DNA of 64,000 bases from Hetaerina americana (Eukaryota > Arthropoda > Insecta > Odonata > Calopterygidae). The notes under the pieces are model-generated. The model worked only from the letters and a program-made list of their open reading frames with translations. It was not told where the DNA came from and ran no database searches. Position numbers and translations under genes: made by a program. The stretch spans positions 37,043,351 to 37,107,350 of the forward strand of contig JAKTNV010000001.1 of the NCBI GenBank assembly GCA_022747635.1, written 5' to 3'. Shown piece after piece: positions 12,080 through 26,435 of this stretch; within the stretch, counting starts at the first letter, position 1; each line of letters begins with the position of its first letter.

Positions 12080-14640
12080 GATTAATCTCCCCGCAGCAAA
12101 ATTAATTAAGTTCATCCGAGGGTTGAAAAATTATTATTAGCCTCGGCGTAAAACATCCGACCGACCGCAGGGGTAATTTTTATCATTTCACCCCGCGCGC
12201 TCCCAGGGGTTTCTTAATGTCCTCTCCGCCCTCCTTGCTTCGGGTGAGGACCGCGCGAGTGATCATTCGAGGAAAGAAGAATGATAAAGGTCCGTGCCCG
12301 GAATGCTTCTCCTGGCACATGTCTGAAAATTACTTGGCGGGTAAAATCTTACGTGCCTCCGATAGGTGATCTATAGAGGAGATAAATATTGCCGAGTTCC
12401 ACCACCTAACACGCCGTCTCTGATATTAGCGGCAATGCTAATTAAAAGCCATTACCCCGCAACTCGGTTACAAACGTGCTCGGGCAACTTCGCGGACGAG
12501 CACGCGGAACCGAATATCGCGTCATAATCTGTAATTTCAAGGTCTCAGTTGGAGACTGAAAAGACGGGCTGGTTTTGAGTAATCCGTTAGATTTCGAGCT
12601 AGCCGTAATCCAGTTACGGTAATTCTGTCTTATGTGGTGTTGCACATTGGTACCTTTTGTGAGGATGGCGAAAATCTCACATTTAAAATTTAGTCACTTA
12701 CGTATATCTCGCCGTAGTCACCTGCACGTGGGTAATTGGTTCCAGTTGAGCTGCGACGAGCGGTATAATGGCACGGACGTGCTAAAAGTGGCTCGAATCA
12801 CGGGAGGGTATTTTCATGTGAACTTCAAGGTCCTGCCAGCCGAAACACTTCAGCCATTAATAATTAGTTTCTCCATTTCATTTCATATAAAAATTACAAA
12901 AACACCCTCGGTTAAACTTCGGTCGGGCTAAAAATTAATCGTGACCTCTAGTACACCTGATTTTAGACACATTTTAAGTCCTGCTGAACCAAGGGATTCG
13001 TAAATCAAAAAATTCTACATTGTAACCGTCGTGAAAATTCAAAACCGCTCTTGGATAGTATTCATTTAAATTCCATAAAAATGTATTCATAAGCTCACTT
13101 ATAATTTACTAGCTTCTTCTACGTAAAAGTCTTACTGGAGATTTCACTAGATGGCCACATTCTAGACAAGTTTAATACATTTCCATGCCTGATGATACTG
13201 AGGTCCGCGAGACGTCCACTTGGGGAATAACGTTTTGTCACAGCCAAAAGGTATCATGTAACTCATATTCCACCGTTGATGAAAACGATGGAAAAAAATA
13301 ACTTTGAAACATTTAAGTACGTGGTATTTAGTCGAGACTTGAGGATCCAATTTAATCTTTCCAGGTTTAAAGAGCCAGAGTTTCACTGAGAGAGCCCAAT
13401 TACGGGGGAGGGTGTGCTCAGAGGAATCAGGAACTCGCCTTTCCGCGTGATGAAAAGCATAAACGTGCAATATACCATCTGATGGGCGGGCCGTTATCCG
13501 CAAAGAAAAAAAAAATCCTTTCCGTGCGTTTTCCATTAATGACAGATCATGCAGTCGCCGGCTTAATCTCATGCCTTCCTTCGACGTCGTTCCTCAAACC
13601 CTCTAGGGTATTTAATAGGCGTTCTTGGGCTTCATCTGTCTGCATGCACACTTTTACGTGCAGCCATGCGCACAGGTTTTCCATTCATTTCCCGTACTTT
13701 CCACACTGCGTGCCTAATTAAGTTTAACGATGCGCCATAAAATTATGATGGGTGGGTACGTCGAAAATATGATGCTCAAATGCAAATACGGAGCAATCAC
13801 CTCATGAAGGACCGACGAGCTAAACTGTAATTGCAGTAATGAAATTCTGCGCAGGGTGGATGGGAGGTAAGAAAAATGCGAATGTTAGCTGTATGGAAAA
13901 TTCACAAAATCCATCAAATTCTAAAGACCATGTTCGACTTAAGAGAAATATCAATGAAACACATACTCTAGTGTGTCTCTCTTAGCTAATTATAACCATA
14001 AAAATACAGGTAAATACTTGGTTCCCATTTACTTCATCTTTCTCCCATAATTGCTCAAAACGTTAGAAATAAATGGTTTACATTTCCTAAGGCGGTGATT
14101 ATTTTAAGGAGACTGAAAGTCACTTCTAGTACTAATTTAGCCACCATTGTTCAAATAGTGATACTGCTGGAATAAATGGCAAACTTCATCGCTATAATTC
14201 ATAGACAATTAACTACCAAGCATAGTGATCACACTCACTCTTAGTTTTGTCCTTAATACGGGCAATTAATTCAACAATAGCCATTTTTTTACGGCAACAA
14301 ACAGTTCATCATCAAAATTATTACCATTTTGCCGACGATGACAGTGATAGCAAAATATTATATAGAATGCAACAAGACTGGAAAAGTTAAGAATGTTTTT
14401 TCCAGCCTTTTAATGACGCTGGTTAAGATTATGTATTACACAAATGTACGTGAGCGACGCATTTTCATAATGCTTCCTATTTAATGATTGAAAAGTTCCT
14501 TCTGTACTCCATTTTTACGGTCTTACAGATGCCATAATCGCGCCGCATGACGAAACAAGATAAAAAAATAAGGAACAAAGTGGTCGGTATTTCTATTTTA
14601 ATTCGACGTAATAATCACTGCTCAAGTGTCGGATTGGCCG
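12080..14640. other. Unassigned sequence
   Basis: Composition is mixed, with GC-richer parts at 12180-12560. The 136-codon minus frame at 13162-13572 and the 99-codon plus frame at 12632-12931 show no recognisable domain. The rest is AT-rich with no supported feature. Confidence 0.45.
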
Positions 14641-15140
14641 CTTTGGGAAATCCCTACAAGTAGATACACTCAAGACATCCCCCCCCCCCTATCGGCCGAT
14701 CGTGGTGCGCCACCCCATACAGATGTTCCCCCCCTAAATCTATTTCCACCTTCTGCTCCGCAAGGCCCCTTAATTCCTCAAGAACTTCTCCCTTAGACAC
14801 GACATATAAAACCATTCTCCCGTCCTTCCCTGCCCCTACAACTCCAATCCCCGCACCTCCCCGCCCCATTTCCAGGGGCCCGCGGGGGGTTTCACATCGT
14901 CAGCGGGGTTTGTTTGATTGCCAGCTGACGGCCCTGGACCGCCTATGTAGCCATTGAGGGTAAACAGGAGATCCTTCACGACCATCATTTTTTTTACCCG
15001 TTACGCCCGAGAGCCTCTCGGGATAGGCACGACCCGTGGTGGGCGGACGAGTGTGGGTTAAATTTTTCGACGAGGGGATGAAATAGAGACAACCCTGCTG
15101 GAGCGGGGGCCATGCCCGATGCCACAATGGTAGCCGTCAG
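14641..15140. other. GC-rich patch with poly(C) run
   Basis: A run of about eleven C residues near 14681-14691 is followed by C-rich sequence to about 14890 and mixed GC-rich sequence to 15130. The minus frames of 71 and 75 codons are unrecognised. Confidence 0.4.
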
Positions 15141-17640
15141 GGAAACCGACCCTTAACAAAGAAAGAGACAAAGGGGATTTTTGTTTGAAGAATCTTAATC
15201 ATTCTTGGTGATTCCATGGTGGTTAGATAGAAAAGGGTCATAACAATCACAAAGATTTTCCAGCGTAGCAATAAGCCTTATCACTTGAAAAGCGGAGAGC
15301 ACTCCACCTACGGCCTCAATTGCATCTCCTAACTATCCTCCACGGACAATGGTCATTTGGTACCCACCAATGCGAATGAGTAATTTCAGTCACGCTAGAA
15401 CCGCGTGATGACCCGTGTACGTACCTCTATGAACCGTACAATTCGGCTTTGCCCATGTTTTGGAGAGCCAACACAAGTAGCATTATTTCATTGCTTCATC
15501 GTTCATTAAGAATGAAAGTTATCCCGGAGCAGACTTTCCCGATTCATTATTAGACACCAAACTTAATGACTAATAAATAAATACTAATAATGATGTTGTA
15601 AATGTTACTCAATATGCCCAACCAAAAGGTTAAATTTTCGAGTAACTGTTTAATTACCTCATTTATTTTTTTAATCAGTTAAATTTTTAACTTAGTACCT
15701 TTATTTTATCGGGAAAACTAGGGAAAACCTAGAACGTTTATTCGTCAGACAAAAGGGATTACGTGGCAATTAATTCAGGTTGGTACACGAGCTTATGCGA
15801 GTTTCAATGGGAGAGAACGAGAAGACTCTAACCTTAACATAACACTTTTAGCCAACAATGCAAAATATAACAGATATTTAGCTTCCTTGTATAACAAATT
15901 GAAACATTCTTTGAGAAGTGTACAGTTTTTTACTTTTGGCGGGAGTAAAAATATTTGTAATGTTTTAACTTGAAAGTTGATTGTGATTTAACTTACCTGA
16001 AATAATATTGTGGAGCTTCAAGTTTTTGAATTAACGCAGTTCAAAATATTTTACATCAAACGTTGACCATTTATATTTTTCCGTTGACTTCCTCCATTCT
16101 GCTCACAATGCATGATAAGAAGGGGTCGGTCCACTGATGGAAGAATGGAGACGAAATAAGTGAAACTTTTACTTTCCCTACAACGTTGATTAATTTTTTC
16201 CGCCAATTGATAAAACGCAGGCCACAGGAGAGTAATTATTTTGAAAAAGTCTCTAAGGTAAATGAAATGTGTTTAGGTGACTACATTAAAATGAAATTAA
16301 CATAAGCAACCAAGTGATTTTATCCGACAAGATGGCATAGCACTTGTGCATTAAAATAAAACTACAGTTAATTCCAAGCAATGATATGAGTAGATTTACA
16401 ATTTTGCACCCAACTTTTATCACGAAAGCTGGCTGTCGTGCATCTATATTCAAATATTCTGCAACACACTTCCCATTGATCGGTAGAATGGGCCAACGAT
16501 GGACTGACCAAAATACAGATAATGCACGGTCTCACGCCCAAATCACGCACCGATTATCGTGGATTTGGCAGATGATCGGCTGGTAGTTCGGAATATTACC
16601 AAAAGATCACGAATTAGATATCCATCGTGAATAAATAAGCTTGACGGATATAATTAAATTATTGATGAACAATGCGTCCAATTAATCAATACGATACATG
16701 TTTCTTATTTGTTGTGGCGTGAATATTTTCGAGAACATGAAGTGAATTTCAGGACGTATTTTCAAATTTGATTACTTGAGAGCCGAACGATATTAACTTA
16801 AATATTAACAGTTTAAGGATTGATGGCACTTGAAAAGCTGAACAAGTAATTCTCAATGAAATCAAATGCAAATGTTATTCAGATAAAATCAATTGGGTAC
16901 TCTTCCATTCAAAATAATTTGTTAAATGGCTATCCTGGAACGGAAGAAGAGAACTTGAAAAATATTTTATCATTGAACAATTAGATTATTATGCATTGGG
17001 AAACATACTAGTGTATGTTTCTGAAAATAATTCAAACCAAAAGCAAAGTAGCTTAGAGTGTAGCAGGTAGCATATGCTTTATATTCAATAAGGTATGACA
17101 ACACCAGTATCCTAGACCGTGATCCGACCGTAGTTTCAGCAGACGATTGCAAAAGCGTCATGTTGACATGGTGCAGATAGAAAAAGTTCATTTGTTTTTC
17201 CTGTAAGTCGTATGGAGGATAACAAAAGTTTCGCAAAAATTCTACACTTAATCATCATTGGGTAACGGATATTTTATTTGATGAGACCATTGGTTAAGAA
17301 GCGTCGTTTATTTGAATCTCCCAACACGCATTTTTTTGCCAACAGTCGTGTAATGTGGCATCACTGGCCATAACGTTGTTTCAAGCGAGAAAAACTTCTA
17401 AAAAAATGAATCCCCGATGCGATACAAGGGATGACAGCGTTTTATTCCGAGAAGTTTCATTTTGACATTTTCCTATAAGAAAATCAAAACTCCTGTGCGG
17501 ATTTCTGCAACCCTTATGCACGCTAAATGAATACATACACATGTATATTTAGTAATTAGCCAGATAAAAGCGAGAGACTTCCTTCCCTTGCGGGACGGAC
17601 CCTACATGATGTTAATTAACAATAAAAGAATAATGTATTA
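15141..17640. other. Unassigned AT-rich sequence
   Basis: About 2.5 kb in which I see no gene, RNA or repeat. Frames at 16344-16586 (plus) and 16970-17236 (minus) are under 90 codons and featureless. Confidence 0.5.
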
Positions 17641-17656
17641 ACTATTACATTAAAAG

Positions 17657-17915
17657 GGGTCTTGGAAGACCAGTGGGCAGAGCGCTGGGCTATTGAACTG
17701 AGGGACGGAATTATATTCCTGGAAACGCCTATGGGTACCCTCAGCGTCACCTAAGCTGTGTGATTTTCCGGGTACAGATCTGCGGCACTCAGAAAGAGAC
17801 TTAACTCCACCCCCCTTATACTTTGAGCTTGTGAATTTCACACGCCGTTGGAATTGGTAATAGATGAGTTCCATCCTCACTTACCCAACCAACCTTCAGG
17901 TTGATAACTGTGGGG
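17657..17915 (+). mobile_element. tRNA-derived SINE, family A, near full length
   Basis: The 5' part is tRNA-like: an A-box-like segment (AGACCAGTGGGCAGAGCGC) near 17667-17685 and a degraded B box (GGAATTATATTCC) near 17707. The body includes AAGCTGTGTGATTTTCCGGG, which also occurs, with one difference, in the copy at 47820-48041. The tail has TTTCACACGCCGTTGG, then CCAACCTTCAGGTTGATAAC and TGTGG, closely matching the end of the copy at 22866-23130. It is non-coding and would depend on LINE machinery for movement (known for SINEs). No clear target-site duplication is visible, consistent with age. Confidence 0.85.
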
Positions 17916-17929
17916 TATTTTATCAATGT

Positions 17930-20475
17930 AAGATATAATGTCACTTAGTTGTCCAACCACAGAGGATCACCCAAATGAAAGCATCAATGCCTTCTAAAAG
18001 ATTACAACCCCACGACCTTTCGGTAAAACGAAGCATGGATAAATTACTCGCCGGGAAAATGCAAAAAATTCAAAACTCTCGCACTATCATTTTCATCGCA
18101 AACTCTGGACATTTAAAAACTTGTCGATTGACTGCTTTCCTTTGTGTTTTTACCACCATTAGATTCACTCCGAAGTGTTCCACATCGCGTCTTACAAATT
18201 TAAAAATAAAAAAAATTCAAGCCGAAAACCTAATCGATAAAATGAAAGGAGAATGTTCGTCAGTATTTTTTGGAAACCAACCATGATTTGCGAATGCAGG
18301 GCCTCATGATAAATTACCTCAAACAAAATCTCTCTTCAAAATCTCAAGATTAAAGAAGCGGTCTGAGCTATCTGCTAAACGGCATTCAAGCGATCAATCT
18401 ACTCCTATTTTTGATCAGAGCCAAGCCTACATAATTCCTAGTGAGGATACCGCAACGAAAATTGAAATTAAAGCAGCAATTAAGTTGGCCCCGACCCAGA
18501 GGCCTCCTCGACTAATAGCAAACTAATCTCGAAGTTTCTCAGGGCACGATGCTATCAATAAAAAAACGAGCAGAATAGAAATTAACTCTCTAATCTATTC
18601 AAACCTAAGTCCTTAATACCTTCTCGCAAGGTTGCCTCTTGTCTCGAAGGAAAATTCATTAACATGATGATAGAAGTCAACAGGAGTGCGATACTAATTT
18701 AAGTTTTTCTTTCTACTTCAACGTTGAACATGAAGGCATGATACATTTACACTCTTACTTCTCTCTCTTGCTAATTTTCTTGCACCATTAATCCTCATTC
18801 AGGACCCACAATGTCTAATGTCCGTTTCATTTCTCCCATGTCTTACTTTTCACTCACCAAATGTCTTACAAATTAAGTGAAAAATTATAACTGCCATAAA
18901 TGAAAAACACAAGGAGGAGTTCCAATTAATGGTAGGTAGTATACTTTCAGACTTATTCAAATTAATGAGGTCCTTAAACAGCATATATACCTAGTAAATT
19001 TAAACAATAATAGGTCCATAGTAAAAATATGAGGCCATTAGACACACCGTGAAATGTACACACCGATGTTAGCATAACGTCTATCATTATAATGATGAGA
19101 TTTAAATACTAAACAGCATTCCTTACTTGGGATAACATAATAGTGCCAGAGATGCCTACGCTTACAAGCTTTAAAAGGCGCCGACAAAAGACAAACAGCT
19201 AGATTAATTGGCAGACTCCATCCCTTTGACCCCATGTCTTCAACGAACCAATCGGCAACACGGAGGGATGAAATTATAGTAGCATAAAGTGGAACATGAA
19301 ATCGTCCGCACTTAATGATTCACTATACTGTCCTTGAATCCAAATATGCGAGATGTACCTGAATATGTTCCTCTTTGAGAAGCTGAATGTCTATATCAAA
19401 TATCATGCTCGCCAATGTTCCTCTTGGGTGACTAACATTCACAACCAAAGTTTCACGGTGGACGTAGGGGAGGAATCGTCCTCAATGAATCACTGTCTTC
19501 TTTCCGAAGGGTTCCATCAATCGGAGGAGGAGGAAAGGCGAATGGAATAAGGCTCCAATGCTCCCATTAATACCATTAAATGTGTAGCTTTCTATGTTCA
19601 CGGGATGACATTTACCTCGTGATTCACTTCCTATAAAATGTTACACTGCAAACTAAAACAGATCGATTGCTTCCATGTCCAATTAAAACATTTCTGATTC
19701 TCTCGAGCATTAGTCTTAGAGAAGCTTTTAGTCCATTTTGCACTGAAGTAGGTTTGCACAATACATCAAATAAAAGTTGCCTTGGCACAGTGTCATAACT
19801 AGTTTTAGTCGTAAGTAAGGTTCGTGAAGGGCCCGCGACGCCAGCGGATCGAAAGGGTTTCTCCGCAATAACTATCGTGAAGCATGACGTTCACGCCTTT
19901 CAGATCAAAAGTAAATCAAAATTCGTAGGTTACTAGGTAAATTGGAAATTTGTATTAAACAAAACCTAAAAATGAGCCGTTAGCATACCACCTATGGACA
20001 GATATTTACAATTCTGAGAATGTTTTGTTTACATATAGTCGCGGCGAATTGATGAAAGTTGAGATTTTTCTTTAGGAATGCTTGATAAATACATTCCGCT
20101 TAGGGGCCGGGCCCGCAGAAAGTAACTGAGTTGGCTAATAAAATTTGCAAAAATTCGTGGATAACATTCATAGTTTTGTTGCAATGGTAGAAAGCACGTT
20201 AGTTAAACCTTAAATCATAAAAAAAACTAGAATTACGGATAGGAATCCAATTACGGCCATGTATTCCGTCAGAGAGGTATTTTATTTAAGTTGATGTTTG
20301 CAATACAAGACCTCAGTAAGAGTAGTTCTAAAAAAATCTACTTCAAGGAAAGCATGGTTAGAGACGCCTTCAGAATCGTTACACTCTATTTACTGAAATT
20401 CACAGGTCTTTTCTTAATCTGAAGAAAGAGACCTATCATGTTTCATGTGAATAGGAATATTCTTTAAGAAGCAAA
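17930..20475. other. Unassigned AT-rich sequence
   Basis: No supported features. The 103-codon plus frame at 17975-18286 is Lys/Ser/Thr-rich with no recognised domain. Confidence 0.5.
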
Positions 20476-20479
20476 CGGA

Positions 20480-20890
20480 GATTGATGCGTAGAAAGATTG
20501 AAGCTGTGAAGGTACCAATGACTACGATCCCTCGCGACGATAGAGTCGTTGCATTTCAAGAGTTAAAAACAACGAATCGAAATCGCTCGACTTACTCTGT
20601 CGCCTGGGACTTTGGGCTACAGCGGAACCGTTGCGACCCGCCCATGACATTCTTCCGCTTTCAATTAAAAGTCACGGGGACCCCTCCCATGAGGGGGCGC
20701 CCGAGGATCCGAATGCACGAGGAAGCAGCGAGGATAAAAACTCGAGTGGGGGGCGGAGGGGCCTTGGGCAAACGGGTGAATGCCCACCGTATTTATTTGT
20801 GGGTCAACGAAACAGCTGCACTTCCACGCCCTGCGAAGCCGATTCCCACAAATCATTGGAATGTACAGAACTGATTTTTAAATGAGGAAC
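20480..20890. other. Small GC-rich patch
   Basis: A 130-codon plus frame (20482-20874) overlaps an 84-codon plus frame and a 63-codon minus frame. Composition is GC-rich at 20620-20780. No domain, splice pair or promoter was recognised, so I do not call a gene. Confidence 0.35.
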
Positions 20891-20899
20891 AGGAAACCA

Positions 20900-21950
20900 C
20901 AACTCATTCGGTCGGAGCACTGGAATTAGGACTCATCGTAATAGGATAGGTCCCAAAACTTAATACTGAAAATTGAAACCAATATTTACTGACTTACAGA
21001 CCATGCGGGAGTGCATCTGGTAATAAAAATGAACAATCATGTGTGGATCAATCGCAATGCTAGGAAGAAATAATTTTTTAATGCTACATTATTAGATATA
21101 CCTTTAATCACATGCATAAATTAAGTAAATAGTTTTCTTAAAAAATTAGAGGGGCTCCTTTGGATTGAAAAAACCAAGTTTAACCTAGTCTACGCACAGT
21201 TGTTTGTATAAGTAATGGCTATTTCTTCTGCGCCATAACTTTGACGGAGAAGGCTATCCAGAGTTGACTGGTGGGCAAAAATACTAAGACTTAACCCTCT
21301 AGAAGGATCATCGTTGTGTTGGACATTTTATTGCAGATGACACTGATTCAAAAGCTCCACCCACGGTGCTCCAAATAAATCCTATTCAATAAGATATTTA
21401 TTTTCCACTCATTAGAAACGTATATGCGCAAATAAAACCACAGATTTTATTGTTAATAATTTAAAAGAAAAAATAATTTACTTGCAAAATCTATGTAAAT
21501 GCTTCGGGACGGACAGATAGTTGTAATATTGCCATTCTATAGAAATAAATAGCCGCTGGTGTGGTTTACATAATTCTTATGTGCATTTCCTTTGGAAGGA
21601 TCATATGATAATCCTTCTTAACTGCATCTTCAACAAGAATAGTTCTTTGCTCATGTTATGTTAAACCAAACTCGATCAAATTGTTTAAGACAATTTTGCA
21701 AAGTATGATACTTTATTTATTTATTAGATAAATATAAACATTTTGCACGAGGGATTTCCTCACTGTGATTCTAGAGCAGAAAATTTTCGCTTTTTCAATT
21801 GCTATTCCCTGAATCTGCCCTTCGGATTGCAAACTAAAAGTTTTAAAGACATTTCTTTAAGGTCTTCCATCAAATTATCGTTGAGTTAGCTTGCCCTGTT
21901 GCATTGTAGAACAGTGTACATAAAGTGTGTTTCAGAATGATTCGCAAAAA
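20900..21950. other. Unassigned AT-rich sequence
   Basis: Nothing recognised. Confidence 0.5.
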
Positions 21951-21954
21951 GAAG

Positions 21955-22770
21955 TGAATGCTCCGCTCATGGGATAGTGCGTACTCACCCGAGCGAGCCT
22001 TCGGGGGAGGAAATGCATGGGATACATCCGTCAGAGGGGTATATTTTCGAACGTCTGCGATATTTCCATTGCGTTCCCCTGAGCATGCCACTCACTCAAA
22101 TGAAAGCACGCCCAAATGGCGGTGTTTGATTTGTTCCCTCTCTCCCCGCGCCTCTCCGGACGATAAACATGAATTTGCATGCGCGCTGTTGTGTCTGCAC
22201 CTCCCACTGGAGGAACTAGCTGATGAGTTGTAAGCTCCGGAGAGTTCCTACTGTTTCGCGAGCCACTGGGAGCATAAAAAGCGTCCTATCTCCTCGGCTT
22301 CATCTCTCCACCGCGAAGGCCCACTATGGGCGGAGAGGATTAAATGGGACCCCGCGAGGACGCCGCGGTGACTGGCACGCGCACTGTTCATGAAGGAACG
22401 GTTCGAGCCCTTCTGAAGGCCTATCTGCCAACGCTTTGGTCGCCATCTGGCGTCTGAATCTATTTATAGATTTTCGTCCCATCCCTCGCGGATATGATCA
22501 CTTGCCCTTCTCTACCGTGTAAGCACTCGCGGAATTGAGCTTTCGCGTTACCATTTTCTTGCTCCCTCACCCCTCCAGTCCAGCGACCGCTTATGTTTCG
22601 CGAAACTGAAAGGAAAATATTCCGGCGCGATGACGTTGCACATCTTTCTCGGGTTGACGTCCGGCGGCCGTATCCGCTGATTTCAGATCCACTCCTTTCT
22701 CCAGGAAGCAGAGGAAACCACCGTCAAAAAGCAAATCCTCATCACCTATCTCCTCCAAAAATACATAACT
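21955..22770. other. CpG-rich patch
   Basis: This is a locally GC-rich stretch with frequent CpG, especially 22130-22400. It contains no convincing coding frame (longest 91 codons, plus, 21958-22233). It could be regulatory, but no specific site can be named with confidence. Confidence 0.35.
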
Positions 22771-22865
22771 TACCGAGCATTTTTATACTTTCCTACTAAT
22801 CGATTTAATTAATTAAAATTACGCGTTTTGATTTTTTTTATTTTCACTGATGTTTTTCACGAATG

Positions 22866-23130
22866 GGACGTGGTCGTCCAATTAGTAGATCGTTTGAGTA
22901 CCGGGATCGTTTCCCGGGGATGCCTCTGAACACTCTCAGCTTCACCCAAGCCGCAAGCTAGGTAGCATATCTTCCTAGGAAACCACACGTGTTCACAGGG
23001 AAAGAAACTGGCACCTGTAGCCAGACGTGTGAAACGTGTAAGCCGTTGGGCATGGGTCTAGGTGATGGTACCAGGTATTAAGTGACTGCCCTCAACTATT
23101 AAACCAACCATCGGGTTGATAACTGTGGTG
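22866..23130 (+). mobile_element. tRNA-derived SINE, family A, near full length
   Basis: A degraded tRNA-like head (GTGGTCGTCCAATTAGTAGA, then GATCGTTTCCCGGGG as B-box region) is followed by the shared body (CTCAGCTTCACCCAAGC; CACAGGGAAAGAAACTGGCACC, in two parts). The shared tail is GTGTAAGCCGTTGGGC, GGTGATGGTACC and ATCGGGTTGATAACTGTGG. The order of blocks is the same as in the copies at 17657 and, reversed, 47820. Divergence between copies suggests an old family. Confidence 0.85.
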
Positions 23131-23139
23131 ATTTTTATA

Positions 23140-24290
23140 GGCTTCGCACGCCACAGGAAAGTGAATTCCGTACAAAATAGGCTTATTAAAAGGTCGTTGT
23201 TCGTATTCTTTACCATAGTGAAGGATTTGTTGAGAGACTATTCGTGGCAGTGCTTACGTATGGCGGCACTCCATACTTGAGTATGAAGTATTTCATTATT
23301 ATATTTTATTCAGCAGTTTCCATACATATACGATAGTGTTTCTCTTCAAATGGAAAGAATCTTCATTCAAAAAGACGTAACGTAGATGAATCATAATAAA
23401 ACTAGTATATAGGATTAAACACCAGGAGAATATGTTCATTGGTTTAGTAAGAGAGTAATAGCATTCAAACAGCTTCTGAAAGCACTCAGATTCGATTGAA
23501 AACTGTAATTCCTATTTTAATCACAATTTAGCCTCCATTCTGCATTGGCCAACACTTTTTCCACCCTGCAAATGTACTCACTAACAAAATTAAAATTTGT
23601 CTTGGAAAAATCACGTTAGATTGCACACGACTCCACGCTCCACTCTTGAGACAGGACATATGAAAGACATCGCCAAACAAACCAACCAGGAGAGGATGTC
23701 CTAAATTTTAAACACAATAATTATTGTGATAATAATGGACAAATATTATAATATATATCATACAATAATATTAAGAAAAAATTATAACGAGGCCTAATTT
23801 CAGGTTTTTGCCATGGAAATGTATTTATCTAGCAATCATAGAGCGCTGGTAGTAGCACCATTTGTAACAACTTTTCCCGCTGCATCTTCCTCCAATCAAC
23901 GATTACAATGAAACAATGATTAATTTGCCGTCACAGCTTCCATGGCATTATTTCCATAATGAACTTAAATAATATATTTAGCAGGTGATAATGCTTATTT
24001 TTCAACATCAGTAACCCTTGAAAATGACGCCAAGACGTTAAAACTGCGGTTGAAAAGTAAATATTGTGACACAATACAAGTTTGGTTTTCATTATACCAT
24101 GGAAGCGTTGCACCAAGTGACGCCTCGAAAAGGCACCGCAATGTTGTCGTAAGTAAGCCATAATTATTTCTCAGCTACATTCACAAAGTCTTAGAGTTAC
24201 CAGAAATAACTATTCATAACGTTCAGAAGTGCAATATTTAAAAATATTACAGCGACTTCAAAATGGAATAATTCATACCATACGTGGATT
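23140..24290. other. Unassigned AT-rich sequence
   Basis: No gene or repeat recognised. AT-rich runs near 23715-23790 are not a clean microsatellite. Confidence 0.5.
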
Positions 24291-24299
24291 TCCATCATA

Positions 24300-25050
24300 G
24301 GGGCCATGACTTCCGTTTGGGGTGGAGGAGTGTGAGGGGGGGGGGGTTCTTTCGCATACTCGGACACAACCGAAAACCACCATCAAACGAAGTAGAGTAA
24401 GGTCTGCGAGACACGACCGCTCCGCAGACGCAAAACCCCGATCGAAGCTTTTAAACTAACGCCACCCTCCCTCCCTCTCGCTCCCACAACACTCCTTTCC
24501 CCACATGCGTTCCAGAATAAATACATTTGGGTGCCCTTTGGCTCCCCGCCACGTACCCCGTTACACCAACACTAATAGGATTACGTCTTCTCGAGATGTC
24601 TGCCTCTCCAACCTCTTTCGCCCCTCCTCTATCGCTTTGATGACAAGGCAAACAAATCGTGTCCGAGGTGCGCTCCGGGACAGGCGCTTGCCTCCTCTAA
24701 GTATGTATGTACCCACGGTGGGGAATAAACCGAAAAAAAGTGGGCACATCTCGTCGGAAATAACACAGGCGTTGTTTTTTTATCTTCTTCTCCGATTTTT
24801 TTCGGTCCAGTGTCTCTTCGTTCGTCTCTTTTTTCCCCTCGCCGCTTTCATCCACGCGAATCCATTTCGTGCGCAAATACCATGAATGGGATCTCGAAAT
24901 TCCGACGAAATTTTATTTTCCGCTTGAATATGTGAACCAACCGAAAGGATTTTCCCCCCTCCCTCTCTTCGACCGAGAAAATTTTTTCCTACCGTGATTC
25001 CAACACGCCATGAGCGTTCTTTACGGGAAAATAATAAAGGAGGCAAGAAA
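24300..25050. other. GC-rich patch with poly(G) run
   Basis: A run of about twelve G residues near 24337-24348 opens a GC-richer stretch. It contains overlapping unrecognised frames on both strands (126 codons plus at 24505-24885; 88 codons minus at 24780-25046). Confidence 0.35.
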
Positions 25051-26435
25051 AAAAATCAAATGCCAGCCGTGTTTTCTCCTAGTGGAAACGAAAGGGGTTG
25101 CCGAATAACTAAAAATAATGATTTAAATGGCACCATCAACAGCACATAACCTTTTGTTATCGAGAGATGAAATTGCATAATTAGAGTACGTACGGGTGAG
25201 CATATCGAGATTGCAATGAGGCAGTAGAAGGGTGATTTCGTGGGACGTTAACTGGGATAAATTAGGAGGAAGAACCTAAATTGAAATAGGTATTGAAGAA
25301 TCAAAAAAAATTCAAAAGTACAACCAATACCTCCTATTTCGAATATTTAAATTTTCTAGGCTTTCATACATGTAAGCAGCGAAAAAATCAGAAGAAAATA
25401 ACTCTTAGCGATCGTTTTTTCGTAGCTGCCTGAATGGAACTCTCATTACCCAAAACGGAATCATTATTCTAATGTGAAATCCATAATATTAGGAAAATGT
25501 AATTGATATTAACGATTATTACCAAGGAAGACTAAATATCTCAGGGGACGCCCGATATTTGCTGATATTAATTTCCAGGAGCTCACGGCTGGCCTTAGTT
25601 TCAGAAAAATATCATCAAATATCTAAGTAAGTAGTACTCAATCCCCGGCCCGCCTGCGGCCAGGGGTCGCTGCTTTCAGTTTTTTAAATGTAACGATACT
25701 TTGAATTCCAATTTATACTTCCGTTATTTTAAATTAATTTTAATTAATTTGCTCTTGAAATAAGTTCAGGTTAAATGGATAAAAAATTAAATAATTAAGC
25801 TGCTTCAATTTAATGTCTCCTCCTTATTTAATGTATACATTGCGTAATAAAATATTCGTTAAACCTGAAAAAATGTCCATGTTCACTACAGTTTCTATAA
25901 TGCGCCTGGAAGCTCGGAAAATATCACCTGTGTCGCCCACTGATAGCCCCAGGCTGTACATTATGGATTATGTTAAACTTCAACGTAATTTTTGACCTTC
26001 AAAATTTCAGTTTTATTGAATGAACCATTATTAATAACCCTTCCCTAAAAATGTTACACTGAACGAACGTATTTATGAGCCATGTATCTATGACATTCAT
26101 AGTTTTATTCTAAATGCACTTTGCTTCTCCAAAAGTATCTTTAAAGGTATCGAACATTTCATTATTAAAAAAACGAAATTTGTTAGGATGTCTTAATTAC
26201 CATACGATATCGTATCGTACGTCAATTCATCCAGTGTAAGGATCCAATCCCAAAGTAAGGTTTTTAGGAGAGACGATTTTTAAATGCCAATAGACGTTTT
26301 AGCACTTAATCCAGGAGATGAACGCATAACAAATACTTATTCTTGATAAGCTTTGAGATAAAATCCTAAACCGATTATATTACACAGGAAAATCTTTATG
26401 AAGCGACAAAGAGAAGAATAAGTAGTGTCACTCAC
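25051..26435. other. AT-rich sequence 3' of the TSR exon (probable intron)
   Basis: By position this lies downstream of the splice donor of the minus-strand exon, so its first part should be intron. I could not find the next exon, which should carry the remaining TSR cysteines. Confidence 0.4.
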